From Candidatus Rokuibacteriota bacterium (GTDB lineage Bacteria; Methylomirabilota; Methylomirabilia; Rokubacteriales; CSP1-6), in the NCBI GenBank assembly GCA_016193045.1, contig JACPSW010000004.1, positions 1 through 34,377 of the forward strand: a stretch of DNA of 34,377 nucleotides, in the 5' to 3' direction. The notes beneath the pieces are model-generated. The model worked only from the letters and a program-made list of their open reading frames with translations, was not told where the DNA came from and did not search any database. Shown piece by piece: positions 1-7,541 of the stretch; position 1 is the first letter of the stretch; each line of letters starts with the position of its first letter. A program made the position numbers and the translations under genes.

Positions 1-114
1 CTCGCCGGTTCTCGGCGGCGCGACTCCCCACTGGCTGTCCATCGCGGAGTCTCGCGGAGGCGCATGTCCACTCGGGGTGCTCGGAGCACTGGGTGACGTC
101 GGCGCTCCCCGCGA

Positions 115-170
115 GGTGTCCGATTCCATCTCAAGGGTACACAGGTGTCCGATTCCATCTCAAGGGTACA
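115..170. repeat. Two tandem copies of a 27-nt repeat
   Basis: Bases 115-141 and 144-170 are identical 27-mers separated by two bases (period 29); each begins GGTGTCCGATTCC and ends AAGGGTACA. The TGTCC start also occurs at about 34 and 65. Multiple short repeats of this kind are seen at the ends of some insertion sequences (for example IS21-type ends), but no transposase is visible here, so this may be a remnant of an IS lying outside the window. The rest of 1-222 shows no gene that I can support. Confidence 0.75.
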
Positions 171-171
171 G

Positions 172-252
172 GGTGACGGAGCCGGACCCACGGGGGTTGC
201 GCCCTCCGACAGGCCCCGCCCGTTACACTCGACTATGGTTCGTGAATAATGC
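172..252 (+). mobile_element. Arm of a small inverted-repeat (MITE-like) element, copy B
   Basis: This stretch is almost identical, with about three mismatches in 81 bases, to the reverse complement of 29400-29480. It ends in the 15-nt terminus GTTCGTGAATAATGC (238-252). No matching left terminus is seen upstream, so it is one arm only. It overlaps the last codons of the ABC ATPase gene, whose stop codon (223-225) lies inside the element. The family has two further members in the window, at 29400-29599 and 33950-34010. Confidence 0.8.
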
Positions 253-1068
253 GGGCTGGGGACGGAGCGGCCGACAGACCCCGCTGACGGGAAGGATCTC
301 GTCGAATCGGTCACGCTGGGTTTCCTCGTCCGCGTCGCCCGCGTACAGCGTCCAGAGCAGGTCGGCGCTCACTTTGTCCGGAGCCAGGTCGAACAGGACG
401 CGGCCGTCCCGGATGCCCACGATCCGGGGGAAATACTGGAGGGCCAGGTTCACGCTGTGGAGGTTCATGATGAGCGTCTTGCGGGACTCCGCCGACAGGT
501 CGCGCAGGAGCGCCACGATGGACGTCGCCAGCGACGGGTCCACCGACGACACCGGCTCGTCGGCCAGGATGCTATCGGGATTCTGGACCAGCACCCGGGC
601 GATGGCCACCCGCTGCTGCTGGCCGCCCGAGAGCCCGTCGGTGCGGGCGTGGAGCTTCTCGGGGATCCCGACCTGCGCCAGGGCCCGCCGGGCGCCCTCG
701 ACGTCCCGGGGGCTGACGAGCGACGCGACCGCCTGGAGCGTCGACCAGCGCCCGAGGTTCCCCGCGAGCACGTTGTGAACCACGCGGAGGCGTCCCACCA
801 GGTTGTGCTGCTGGTAGATCGTTCCGATCCTGCGGCGGGCATCGCGCAGCGCCGCATCCGACAGACGCGACACGTCCACACCGTCGAGGCGGAGTGTCCC
901 GGAGGCGGGACGCAGCGTCAGGTTGAGGAGGCGGAAGAGCGTGGTCTTCCCCGCCCCGCTGGGCCCGATGAACGCCACGTGCTCCCCCCGGCCGATGGCG
1001 AGGGAGAGCCCGTCAACGGCCACCGTGCCGTCGTCGAAGACCTTCCGGACGTTTTCCAGCTCGAACAT
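223..1068 (-). CDS. ABC transporter ATP-binding protein, PhnC-like (putative selenate importer)
   Basis: Cytoplasmic ATPase of a phosphonate/oxyanion-type ABC importer, 281 residues. Walker A GPSGAGKTT is at about 35-43, the signature LSGGQQQRVAIA at about 147-158, and Walker B with ILADEP just after. It starts 2 bases from the end of the binding-protein gene, so the two are co-transcribed with the binding protein first. The PhnC-type sequence alone would suggest phosphonate; the neighbouring selD and the type of binding protein point to selenate or another selenium oxyanion (inference). The last nine residues (ALFTNHSRV) and the stop codon are encoded by the inverted-repeat element at 172-252, so the native C-terminus has probably been replaced. 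The permease gene expected in such a transporter is not present downstream. Confidence 0.85.
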   Translation of the reverse strand: MFELENVRKVFDDGTVAVDGLSLAIGRGEHVAFIGPSGAGKTTLFRLLNLTLRPASGTLRLDGVDVSRLSDAALRDARRRIGTIYQQHNLVGRLRVVHNVLAGNLGRWSTLQAVASLVSPRDVEGARRALAQVGIPEKLHARTDGLSGGQQQRVAIARVLVQNPDSILADEPVSSVDPSLATSIVALLRDLSAESRKTLIMNLHSVNLALQYFPRIVGIRDGRVLFDLAPDKVSADLLWTLYAGDADEETQRDRFDEILPVSGVCRPLRPQPALFTNHSRV

Positions 1069-1070
1069 CG

Positions 1071-1931
1071 CTACTTGAGGAGCCCCGCTGCGATGGCCGC
1101 CTCCTCGATCCCCTTCCAGTCCTCATCGCTGGCCTTGATGTACTTCCGGGTCCGGTGCAGATCGAGGAGCCGCTTGTGTTCGGGATTCGAGGAGTCGAGC
1201 TTCAGGAAGGCGGCGGCGATCTTCTCCTGGAGCCCCTGGTCCAGGTCCCCCCGCGCGGTCCAGACGTAGTCCACGTACGGGGGAGTCGTCCAGAACACGT
1301 TCACCTTGGAGGGGTCCACCCTCCTGGTCTGCACCAGCTTGTCCCAGACCAGGAAGTTGAGCGCCCCCGCGTCCACCTTGCCCGACTCCACCCAGAGCGC
1401 CGTGGCGTCGTGGGCCCCCGAATAGGCCACCTGCTTGAAGTCCCGCTGGGGGTTCAACCCCGCCTTCAGGACAAAGGACCGGGGCATCAGGTGGCCGGAC
1501 GTCGAGCCCACGGACCCGAACGAGAACGTCTTCCCCTTGAGGTCGGCGAGCGAGTTGATGCCCGAGCCGGGCCGGGCGATGAAGACCGACTTGAACTCGG
1601 CGTCCTCCTGCCTGAGGACCAGGCGTTTGGCCGTCCCGTTGGTGCGCCGCGCCGCCAGCACGGAGGTGAACCCGCCGTACCACACGAGATCCAGCTTCTT
1701 GGCCGCCAGGCCTTCCACGGTAGCGGCATAGTCCACCACCGGGGTGAACTGGACCTTCATCCTGAGCTCCTTCGCCAGGTACTCCGCGAAGGGCGTGTAG
1801 ATGCGGAGCAGCTCGTTGGGGTTCTCGTCGGGGATGGCGGAGACCCTCAGAACGTCGGGGACGTCCGCCGCCCCCGCGGGTGACGCCAAGGGGAACAGCA
1901 GCAGAGCGAGGACCGAGAGCAGGATGCGCAT
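1071..1931 (-). CDS. Putative selenate ABC transporter substrate-binding protein (PhnD family)
   Basis: Periplasmic solute-binding protein of 286 residues. A signal peptide is clear (MRILLSVLALLLFPLASPAGA, cleavage near AGA-AD). The body is of PhnD type: an N-terminal strand LRVSAIPDENPNELL, then DLVWYGGFTSVLA, then GSVGSTSGHLMP, typical of oxyanion-binding members. A known subfamily of these proteins sits beside selD and is named putative selenate ABC transporter binding protein; the position here, directly downstream of selD, fits. A strong ribosome site (GAGGGGGAG) precedes the ATG. The ATPase gene follows after 2 bases. Ligand identity is inferred; phosphonate or phosphite cannot be excluded. 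Confidence 0.85.
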   Translation of the reverse strand: MRILLSVLALLLFPLASPAGAADVPDVLRVSAIPDENPNELLRIYTPFAEYLAKELRMKVQFTPVVDYAATVEGLAAKKLDLVWYGGFTSVLAARRTNGTAKRLVLRQEDAEFKSVFIARPGSGINSLADLKGKTFSFGSVGSTSGHLMPRSFVLKAGLNPQRDFKQVAYSGAHDATALWVESGKVDAGALNFLVWDKLVQTRRVDPSKVNVFWTTPPYVDYVWTARGDLDQGLQEKIAAAFLKLDSSNPEHKRLLDLHRTRKYIKASDEDWKGIEEAAIAAGLLK

Positions 1932-1989
1932 GGTCTCCCCCTCAGGAAGTCTGACAATCGTCCTTGAGACGCGTCCCCATCCTATAGAG

Positions 1990-2051
1990 ATTCGTCACGA
2001 ATACAAATCGATTTCGCCGATGGAAGGGAAGGACTCGAATAGAGAGATTCG
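1990..2051. promoter_or_regulatory. Paired palindromes between selD and the ABC genes (candidate operators)
   Basis: Two palindromes use the same half-site in opposite order: ATTCG-TCA-CGAAT at 1990-2002 and CGAAT-AGAGAG-ATTCG at 2036-2051. They lie 60-120 bases upstream of the binding-protein ATG (1931), in an AT-richer gap of 151 bases. The location suits an operator for the LysR regulator encoded at 3300-4193 or another regulator; no clear -35/-10 pair was found. The function is inference. Confidence 0.4.
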
Positions 2052-2060
2052 ATAGGGAGA

Positions 2061-2083
2061 GCCGCGACGGGTATCGGCGCGGC
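2061..2083 (-). terminator. Hairpin at the selD stop codon, weak terminator candidate
   Basis: GCCGCG (2061-2066) pairs with CGCGGC (2078-2083) around an inner CG/CG pair with one mismatch. It overlaps the last base of the selD stop codon. There is no T-run after it on the minus strand, so termination would be weak or Rho-assisted at best. Confidence 0.3.
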
Positions 2084-3162
2084 TACGCGACGCGGATGGC
2101 CGGCTCCTGGGTCACCTCGCCGATCTCCCAGCAGGGCTCCCCGCGCTTCTTGAAACTCTCGAGGACGCGACCCGCTCGCTCCGGAGGAAGGGAGAAGAGA
2201 AGGCCGCCGGACGTCTCCGCCTCGAAAAGCAGGCTGACCAGCCCAGGAGAAATCGCCGTGTCGATGACGAGTTGACCCTTTGCCCCGAGAGTTGACTCGA
2301 GGTACCGACGGTTCCGTTTCATGCCGCCGGAGAGAAGGCCCTTCTCCGCCAGCGCCAGCGCGCCGTCGAGCAGAGGGAGTTTCGCGGCATGGATCAGGAG
2401 CCCCGTCCCCGATGCCTCCACCATTTCGGCCCCATGGCCCAGCAGACCGAAGCCGGTGATGTCCGTCGCCCCGCGAACATCCAGGGCCTGGAGGACCTCG
2501 GTGGCCGCGCGGTTCAGCCTCAGCATGCTCCCGATGGCTCCCTGCAGGACGTCGGGGCCACAGGCGTCTTCCTTTGCCGCGGTGGTGATGACGCCCGTGC
2601 CGAGCGGCTTGGACAGGAAGAGACGGTGCCCCGCCCCGAGACCGCCCTTGATGAAGATCCTCCCGGGATGGACACGACCGGTGACGCAGAGGCCGTACTT
2701 GGGCTCGGCGTCCACCACCGTATGCCCCCCGGCCACCACGCCGCCCGCCTCGGCGACCTTGTCGGCGCCGCCCCGGAAAATCTGGGTGATAACGTCCTTC
2801 GGGAAATCGCGCGGGAAGCCCGCCACGTTCAGGGCGAAGAGCACCTGACCGCCCATGGCGTAGACGTCGGACATGGCGTTCGCTGCCGCGATGGCGCCGT
2901 ACGTGTACGGGTCGTCCACGACGGGCGGGAAGAAATCCACGGTCTCCACGATGGCGACCTCATCGCTGATGCGATAGACCGCGGCGTCGTCACTCCGAGC
3001 CAGCCCTACCAGGAGGTCGGGGTGACCGTTGTGCCGGAGGTCGGTCAGCACGTCGTGGAGCTCACCGGGCCCCATCTTGGAGGCTCAACCGGCGCAGGAC
3101 GCGTAGCCGGTCAGTCGGATCTGTTTCCCGGAGGCCGGGGCGGTCGGCTTCGTGTCGGCCAC
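2083..3162 (-). CDS. selD: Selenophosphate synthetase SelD, itself a selenoprotein (Sec at TGA 3085-3087)
   Basis: Makes selenophosphate from selenide and ATP, the Se donor for selenocysteine tRNA. The frame from ATG 3075 gives most of the protein (FFPPVVDDPYTYG, NAMSDVYAMGG, GGHTVVDAEPKYG, ATDITGFGLLGH), but the N-terminal catalytic loop is missing there. Reading upstream through TGA 3085-3087 gives IRLTGYASCAG-U-ASKM, which matches IRLTQYSHGAG-C-GCKI of E. coli SelD: Sec 26 takes the place of Cys17 and Lys29 that of Lys20. The next in-frame stop is at 3169-3171. GTG 3162, preceded by AAAGGGGGTG, is therefore the start, giving 359 residues including Sec, close to the usual 345-350. It lies between the LysR gene and the putative selenate transporter genes. 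SelD proteins with Sec are a known variant. Confidence 0.95.
3054..3074 (-). promoter_or_regulatory. Possible weak SECIS element of selD
   Basis: This covers nucleotides +11 to +31 after the UGA. It has GUG at +20 to +22, the same register as the triloop of the two strong hairpins at 13622-13642 and 23475-23495. The stem is poor: only UGGG against UCCA and isolated pairs can form. It is recorded because SelD needs some SECIS for Sec insertion; the exact structure is uncertain. Confidence 0.3.
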
Positions 3163-3299
3163 AGGCGGTCACCCCCTTTCAACATCCTTTGGACGAACCG
3201 TGGAGGGAACTGGATTCAGGGTAGAGGGCGGCGCGCGTGGACTCAAATCGGAATTCCCAATCACCCGATGGACAAGTGATCGGGGAAGACGATGCTCGG

Positions 3300-4193
3300 T
3301 TACGCCGATTCGGAGATCAGGAAGGCCCGGAAGGCCTCGGCCAGAGGGGAACGGGTGCGCGTGGTGCTCGTGACGAGATAAAACGCCCGGCTGAAGCGGA
3401 GGTCCTTCACCTTCACGCAGTGCAGGGTCCCGTGCTGACACTCCTCCGCCACCGCGCGCTTGGAGATCAGCGAGATCCCGACCCCCGCCTTCACCCCCTG
3501 CTTGATGGCCTGCGTCGAACCCATCTCGCCGACGACCCTGAAGTCGCTGAGATCCAGTCCCACCTCGGCGAGCGCCCTCTCCAGCGCATGCCGTGAGCCC
3601 GATCCGCGCTCGCGCACGATGAGCGGCTCGGCTCGAACTTCCTCCAGCGTCGCGGTCTTTTTCCCGTGCCAGGGATGCGCGGCGGAGACCACCAGCACCA
3701 GCTCGTCGGGCATCAGCTCGCGGTACTCGATGGCGCGGTGGTCGATCTGCGCTCCCGCCACGGCCAGCTCCGCGCGTCCCTCCAGGACCCACTCCACGAC
3801 CCGCTGGGTATCGCCGATGAGGAGCGAGATGGCGATGTCGGGATATTTTTCCTTGAAGCGGCCGATGAAGGCCGGCAGGACGTATTCGCCGGGGATCGTG
3901 CTGGCGGCGACGACCAGCTCCCCGCTCATGCGGCCCTGGAACTGATCGAGCGCCTGGCGCGCCTCGCGGTGAAGCTCGAGAATCCGCCGCGCGTAGCCCA
4001 GCAAGAGCTGCCCGGCCTTGGTGGGGGCGGCCCCGCGCCCCAGGCGATCGAGGAGGCGCAGGCCCAGCTCCTCCTCGAGCCCGCGGATGTGCTCCGAGAC
4101 GGTCGGCTGGGTCAGGAAGAGCGCCTCGGCAGCCTTGGAGAAGGAGCCAAGCTCGGCCACCTTCACGAAGATCTCGAGCTGCCGCGCGTCCAC
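3300..4193 (-). CDS. LysR-family regulator, selenium-metabolism-associated type
   Basis: A LysR transcription factor of 297 residues. An N-terminal winged HTH (about 1-60: ARQLEIFVKVAELGSFSKAA, LTQPTVSEHIRGLEEELG) is followed by a periplasmic-binding-like effector domain (about 90-297). It lies upstream of selD on the same strand, 137 bases away, with the selenate-type transporter beyond. A LysR subfamily is known next to selD and related genes, and this protein fits by sequence and place, so it probably controls the selenium genes (inference). GTG 4193 is chosen because family members begin with M-D-x-R-Q-L-E. A TTG at 4208 in frame would put the start inside the T-run of the terminator at 4206-4230, which is unlikely. 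Confidence 0.85.
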   Translation of the reverse strand: MDARQLEIFVKVAELGSFSKAAEALFLTQPTVSEHIRGLEEELGLRLLDRLGRGAAPTKAGQLLLGYARRILELHREARQALDQFQGRMSGELVVAASTIPGEYVLPAFIGRFKEKYPDIAISLLIGDTQRVVEWVLEGRAELAVAGAQIDHRAIEYRELMPDELVLVVSAAHPWHGKKTATLEEVRAEPLIVRERGSGSRHALERALAEVGLDLSDFRVVGEMGSTQAIKQGVKAGVGISLISKRAVAEECQHGTLHCVKVKDLRFSRAFYLVTSTTRTRSPLAEAFRAFLISESA

Positions 4194-4205
4194 TTTACGG
4201 AGAAG

Positions 4206-4230
4206 CAAAAAGGGGCCGAGGCGGCCCCTT
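4206..4230 (-). terminator. Rho-independent terminator of the dcd-pup-fmdB run
   Basis: A perfect 9-bp stem, AAGGGGCCG (4222-4230 side) with CGGCCCCTT (4210-4218 side), and a 3-base loop are followed on the minus strand by T residues. It lies 30 bases after the zinc-ribbon gene stop and directly before the LysR gene, so it separates the upstream genes from the selenium genes. Confidence 0.85.
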
Positions 4231-4259
4231 GACGGTTCGGCCGTCGGGCCGCCGCCGGG

Positions 4260-4469
4260 TCAGTGGCATCCGCAGCCCCCGGCGCCGCAGCACGTCCCGG
4301 CGGCTCCCTCCGACGCCACACGCGCCGAGCCTCCGCGGACCCCGAAGATCGAGAGGGTCCGCCGCACCTCCGGGCTCTCGCAGGATGGGCAGGCGACCGC
4401 GGTCTGCCCGTACACGAGCTGCTGGAACTCCTGGCCGCATCGGGAACAGCGGTACTCGTAGATCGGCAC
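4260..4469 (-). CDS. FmdB-family zinc ribbon protein
   Basis: A 69-residue protein starting MPIYEYRCSRCGQEF, the typical opening of the FmdB putative regulatory / zinc ribbon family. The two Cys pairs CSRCG (about 8-12) and CPSCES (about 27-32) should bind one zinc. The tail is rich in Cys and Gly and ends CCGAGGCGCH, which could add a second metal site. It starts 4 bases after the pup stop codon, so it is almost certainly co-transcribed with pup. The function of the family is unknown. Confidence 0.85.
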   Translation of the reverse strand: MPIYEYRCSRCGQEFQQLVYGQTAVACPSCESPEVRRTLSIFGVRGGSARVASEGAAGTCCGAGGCGCH

Positions 4470-4473
4470 GGGG

Positions 4474-4671
4474 TTACTGGCCGCCCCGCTGGACGTAGCT
4501 CTTGACGAACTCCTCGGCGTTTTCCTCGAGGATGTCGTCGATCTCGTCCAGGAGCTTGTCCAGGTCCTCCTTGATCTTCTTTCCCTTCTTGGCGACCTCG
4601 GGGTTGGCGCTCCCGCCCTCGCCCTCGGAGGGACCCTTGGGCCGTTCGACCTTTCGTTTCTGCTCTGCCAT
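4474..4671 (-). CDS. pup: Prokaryotic ubiquitin-like protein Pup
   Basis: A 65-residue, highly charged and probably disordered protein. The C-terminal half LLDEIDDILEENAEEFVKSY then VQRGGQ matches actinobacterial Pup (DEIDDVLEENAEDFVRAYVQKGGQ in Mycobacterium) almost residue for residue. In that system Pup is deamidated by Dop at its final Gln (GGQ to GGE), ligated to lysines by PafA, and targets proteins to the Mpa-proteasome. The end here is GGQ, so a Dop activity would be needed. No dop, pafA, mpa or prcBA gene is in the window; the neighbours are dcd and an FmdB zinc ribbon, so the gene is separated from its usual partners. It is clearly Pup-like and not UBact-like, whose end is usually R-x-G-[QE]. 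AGGAGG lies 11 bases before the ATG. Confidence 0.9.
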   Translation of the reverse strand: MAEQKRKVERPKGPSEGEGGSANPEVAKKGKKIKEDLDKLLDEIDDILEENAEEFVKSYVQRGGQ

Positions 4672-4713
4672 GGGATTCAGCGCCTCCTAGCCCCCCGGGG
4701 GGCCGCTCCAGGG

Positions 4714-5265
4714 CTAGACGGTGGGCAGCACGATTCCCTGCTGGCCCTGGTACTTCCCCTGGCGGTCGGCGTACGAGACCGCGCAGGTCTCATCGGACTC
4801 GAAGAAGAGGACCTGGGCAATGCCCTCGTTGGCGTAGATCCGTGCCGGCAGCGGGGTGGTGTTGGAGATCTCCAGCGTCACGAACCCCTCCCACTCGGGC
4901 TCGAACGGGGTCACGTTGGTGATGATCCCACACCGCGCGTACGTGGACTTCCCGAGACAAATCGTCATCACGTTGCGCGGGATCCTGAAGTACTCCACCG
5001 ACTTTCCGAGGGCGAATGAGTTCGGCGGGATGACGCAAACCGGACCCTTGAAGTCCACGAACGACCGCGAGTCAAAGCTCTTGGGATCGACGATGGTCGT
5101 ATTGATGTTGGTGAAGATCTTGAACTCGTCGGAGATCCGGATGTCGTAGCCGTACGACGACAGCCCGTAGGAAATCACGCCCTTTCGGACCTGGCGCTCC
5201 TCGAACGGTACGATCATCGCCTTGTCGAGGGCCATCCGCTTGATCCATCGGTCGCTCTTGATCAC
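4714..5265 (-). CDS. dcd: dCTP deaminase
   Basis: Deaminates dCTP to dUTP (or, in bifunctional members, to dUMP), supplying the dTMP pathway. It has 183 residues, in the normal family range. Visible motifs are [12 protein letters not shown] near residue 35, then [10 protein letters not shown] (about 106-115) and the catalytic block [13 protein letters not shown] with its Glu (about 127-139), then EGIAQVLFF. Start is GTG 5265 with GGTGAG a few bases upstream. The pup gene follows 42 bases downstream. Confidence 0.95.
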   Translation of the reverse strand: MIKSDRWIKRMALDKAMIVPFEERQVRKGVISYGLSSYGYDIRISDEFKIFTNINTTIVDPKSFDSRSFVDFKGPVCVIPPNSFALGKSVEYFRIPRNVMTICLGKSTYARCGIITNVTPFEPEWEGFVTLEISNTTPLPARIYANEGIAQVLFFESDETCAVSYADRQGKYQGQQGIVLPTV

Positions 5266-5324
5266 GTCTCACCGATTCGTGTCCGCTACCTTGGGCCCAT
5301 GGTACCCCTCCCCCCGCGCGCGAG

Positions 5325-5648
5325 TCAAGTAAGCGGGGCCGTGCTGCGCTGGCCCGCCCGCCCGCCGCGCTTGGCGTAGCAGTCGCGGCAGTACACGGGC
5401 TTGCCGGGAGTGGGCTTGAAGGGGACCTGGGTGTCCTTGCCGCACGCCGAGCACACCGCGCCGAAGAGCGTGCGCTCTCCTCCCGCGCCTTCGCCCGCCC
5501 CGGCCGGCCGCCTCGACCCGCGGCAGTCCTTGCAGCGAGAGGGCTGATGCTGAAATCCCTTCTCGGCGTAGAACGCCTGCTCGCCCGCGGAGAAGAGAAA
5601 CTCCTTCCCGCAGTCCCTGCACGTCAGCACCTTGTCCTGGAATTCCAT
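5325..5648 (-). CDS. CxxC zinc-ribbon protein
   Basis: A 107-residue protein with four CxxC pairs: CRDCG (about 10), CKDCR (about 40), CSACGK (about 68) and CRDCY (about 88). These probably form two zinc ribbons joined by a Gly/Ala-rich linker. Such zinc-ribbon proteins of unknown function are common in these lineages. ATG 5648 has the ribosome site GAGGGGAG nine bases upstream, which favours it over the in-frame TTG at 5669. dcd lies downstream across a 59-base gap, so it may be in the same transcript. Confidence 0.75.
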   Translation of the reverse strand: MEFQDKVLTCRDCGKEFLFSAGEQAFYAEKGFQHQPSRCKDCRGSRRPAGAGEGAGGERTLFGAVCSACGKDTQVPFKPTPGKPVYCRDCYAKRGGRAGQRSTAPLT

Positions 5649-5846
5649 ACCGCGTTTCTCCCCTCTCAAGATCCTCGGGTTCCACGTAGACCTGGACGGG
5701 TCGGGATGCCTCGGGTCTCACCTCCTCCGACGGCCGGATCCATTGGCAGGCAAAGCGAACGCGAACGGTCAGACACGGAGTGACGGAAGGACGGGGCGGG
5801 CGCCGGAACTCATGAGCGCAAATTACCAGGATGAAACTTTTCCTGA

Positions 5847-5875
5847 ACCTTAGCAAGCGTCGGAGGGGACGTCAA
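5847..5875 (-). promoter_or_regulatory. Candidate sigma70-type promoter for the zinc-ribbon/dcd run
   Basis: TTGACG (complement of 5870-5875), a 17-base spacer and TAAGGT (complement of 5847-5852). The -35 is good and the -10 poor. It lies in the 236-base gap (5649-5884) upstream of the zinc-ribbon gene; nothing else recognisable was found in that gap. Confidence 0.35.
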
Positions 5876-5884
5876 GGGGGTTCT

Positions 5885-6811
5885 TCAGACCGCTTCCCAG
5901 ACCGTCCCGTCGGAATCCACCTCCAGCACCACCGAGCGCCCGCGCACGCCTGACTTGCGAAGCGCCGACTCCATGGCGAGCGCCACCCGTTCCGCCGGGC
6001 CCTTCACCGCGGCGAGCAGCGCCGGTCCGGCACCGCTCAGCACGCAGCCGGCGGCGCCGGCCGACCGGGCCGCCGCCGTGACGGGCTCCATCCAGGGAAA
6101 GAGCCGGCTGCGGTACGGCTGGTGCAGCCGATCCTCCATGGCGACGGCGAGGAGCGCGGCGTTTCCGTCCCGGAGCGCCGCGAGCAGCAGGCCGACCCGC
6201 TGGAGGTTGAAGACCGCGTCGGCGCGGGAGACCGTCTCCGGCAGGATCGCCCGCGCCTCCGCCGTTCCCGCGCGCACCTCTGGAATGAGGACGGCCCAGC
6301 GGATCTCCGGCGGCACCGGAAGCGACGCGGCCACCACCCGCCCCTCGCTCCAGCAGGCCACGGTCAGCCCGCCGAGCAGGGCGGCCGCCACGTTGTCCGG
6401 GTGCCCCTCGCCGCCGGCCGCCAGGCCGAGGAGCGTGTCGCGATCCAGCGGGCTCCCCAAGAGCGCGTTCGCGCCCACGATCCCCGTTAGCCAGGCCGCG
6501 GCGCTCGACCCGAGCCCCCGCGCGGTCGGGATGCGGTTGACGCAGGCGACCTTGATTCCGGGGAACGGACGCCCGAGCCGCTCGTACACCGCGCGGGCGC
6601 CCCGCACCACGACATTGCGCTCGTCGCGCTCGAGCTGGTCCGCCCCCTCGCCTTCGATCGACACCGCGACACCCGCGTGAGTCTCGAGCGTCGCCTCGTT
6701 ATGCAGGGCCGGGGCCAGGCCGAGAACGTCGAAGCCCGGCCCCAGGTTCGCGGAGGTGGCGGGCACGCGGACGCGAACCCGGCGTACCGCTACAGGCGTT
6801 TGAGCAGCCAC
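5885..6811 (-). CDS. thrB: Homoserine kinase
   Basis: A GHMP-family kinase that phosphorylates homoserine with ATP in threonine synthesis. It has 308 residues. The N-terminal VPATSANLGPGFDVLGLA (about 16-33) and the phosphate loop IPTARGLGSSAAA (about 94-106) are diagnostic, as is the C-terminal GCVLSGAGPALLA. No other threonine gene is nearby. The only plausible start is GTG 6811, which overlaps the end of ccdA by 22 bases and suggests translational coupling. The open frame extends much further upstream but only as a shadow of ccdA. Confidence 0.92.
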   Translation of the reverse strand: MAAQTPVAVRRVRVRVPATSANLGPGFDVLGLAPALHNEATLETHAGVAVSIEGEGADQLERDERNVVVRGARAVYERLGRPFPGIKVACVNRIPTARGLGSSAAAWLTGIVGANALLGSPLDRDTLLGLAAGGEGHPDNVAAALLGGLTVACWSEGRVVAASLPVPPEIRWAVLIPEVRAGTAEARAILPETVSRADAVFNLQRVGLLLAALRDGNAALLAVAMEDRLHQPYRSRLFPWMEPVTAAARSAGAAGCVLSGAGPALLAAVKGPAERVALAMESALRKSGVRGRSVVLEVDSDGTVWEAV

Positions 6812-7533
6812 TGGGGCGTGAGGCTGATGGCGTAGGAGTTGAGGATGACGAAGTAGTTGGTGACGACGAGGAGGCCGACGACGACCAGAAGCAGGCCGGC
6901 CACGCGCTCGACCACCGGCATGACGGTCCGGTAGCGCTTGAAGAACTTCAAGAATCCCCCGAGCGCCAGGGCGGACAGGAAGAACGGCAGGGCCAGCCCG
7001 GCCGAGTAGGCCATGAGCAGCCCGACGCCTTTCCGCACGGTCTCCGCCGTGCCGGCCAGCGACAGGATGGATCCGAGGATGGGCCCCACGCACGGCGTCC
7101 AGCCGATCGCGAAGGTGATGCCGACGGCGAAGGTTCCGAGGTAGCCGGCGGGCTTCGTCTTGATCTCGATCTGGCGGGTGCGGCTGAAGACGCCGATCCG
7201 CAGAATGCCGGCGATGTAGAGGCCGAAGACGATGATGAGGAGGCCGCCCCCCTTGCGAATCCACTCGCGGTAGTCCAGGAGGAACTGGCCCGCCGCGCTG
7301 AACGAGGCGCCCAGCGCGATGAAGACGAGCGAGAAGCCCACGATGAAGGCCAGGGAGTGGAGGACGACCCGGCCCCGCGAGCCCACGCTCACGTCGGTGG
7401 CGAGCCGATCCACCGACATCCCGGTGATGAACGAGAGGTAGGACGGGAAGAGGGGAAGCACGCAGGGGGACAGGAAGGACAGAAGCCCCGCGCCGAACGC
7501 CACGGCCACCCCGAGAGATTCGCCGAGTCCCAC
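6790..7533 (-). CDS. ccdA: Cytochrome c biogenesis protein CcdA (thiol-disulfide transmembrane carrier)
   Basis: An inner-membrane protein of 247 residues with about six hydrophobic segments. It passes reducing equivalents from cytoplasmic thioredoxin to periplasmic thioredoxin-like proteins. The two reactive Cys regions are visible: LLSFLSPCVLPLFPSY (about 14-29) and GWTPCVGPILGS in the second half. Start GTG 7533 has a clear ribosome site (GAGGAG) and lies 8 bases after the tlpA-like gene, so both act together, with CcdA probably feeding that thioredoxin. Confidence 0.92.
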   Translation of the reverse strand: MGLGESLGVAVAFGAGLLSFLSPCVLPLFPSYLSFITGMSVDRLATDVSVGSRGRVVLHSLAFIVGFSLVFIALGASFSAAGQFLLDYREWIRKGGGLLIIVFGLYIAGILRIGVFSRTRQIEIKTKPAGYLGTFAVGITFAIGWTPCVGPILGSILSLAGTAETVRKGVGLLMAYSAGLALPFFLSALALGGFLKFFKRYRTVMPVVERVAGLLLVVVGLLVVTNYFVILNSYAISLTPQWLLKRL

Positions 7534-7541
7534 CGCGCTCC

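Noticed and set aside
115..170. CRISPR array
   Set aside because: Only two repeats with a two-base gap; no spacers and no cas genes.
223..1931. Simple call as phosphonate transporter phnCD
   Set aside because: No phn catabolic genes are present; adjacency to selD and the selenium-type LysR favours selenium oxyanion uptake, although the ligand is unproven.
4206..4208. TTG 4208 as start of the selenium-type LysR gene
   Set aside because: It lies in the T-run of a strong terminator and lacks a ribosome site; GTG 4193 matches the family start.
5885..7264. A 459-residue N-terminally extended homoserine kinase
   Set aside because: The extension is out-of-frame ccdA sequence; the kinase domain begins at GTG 6811.
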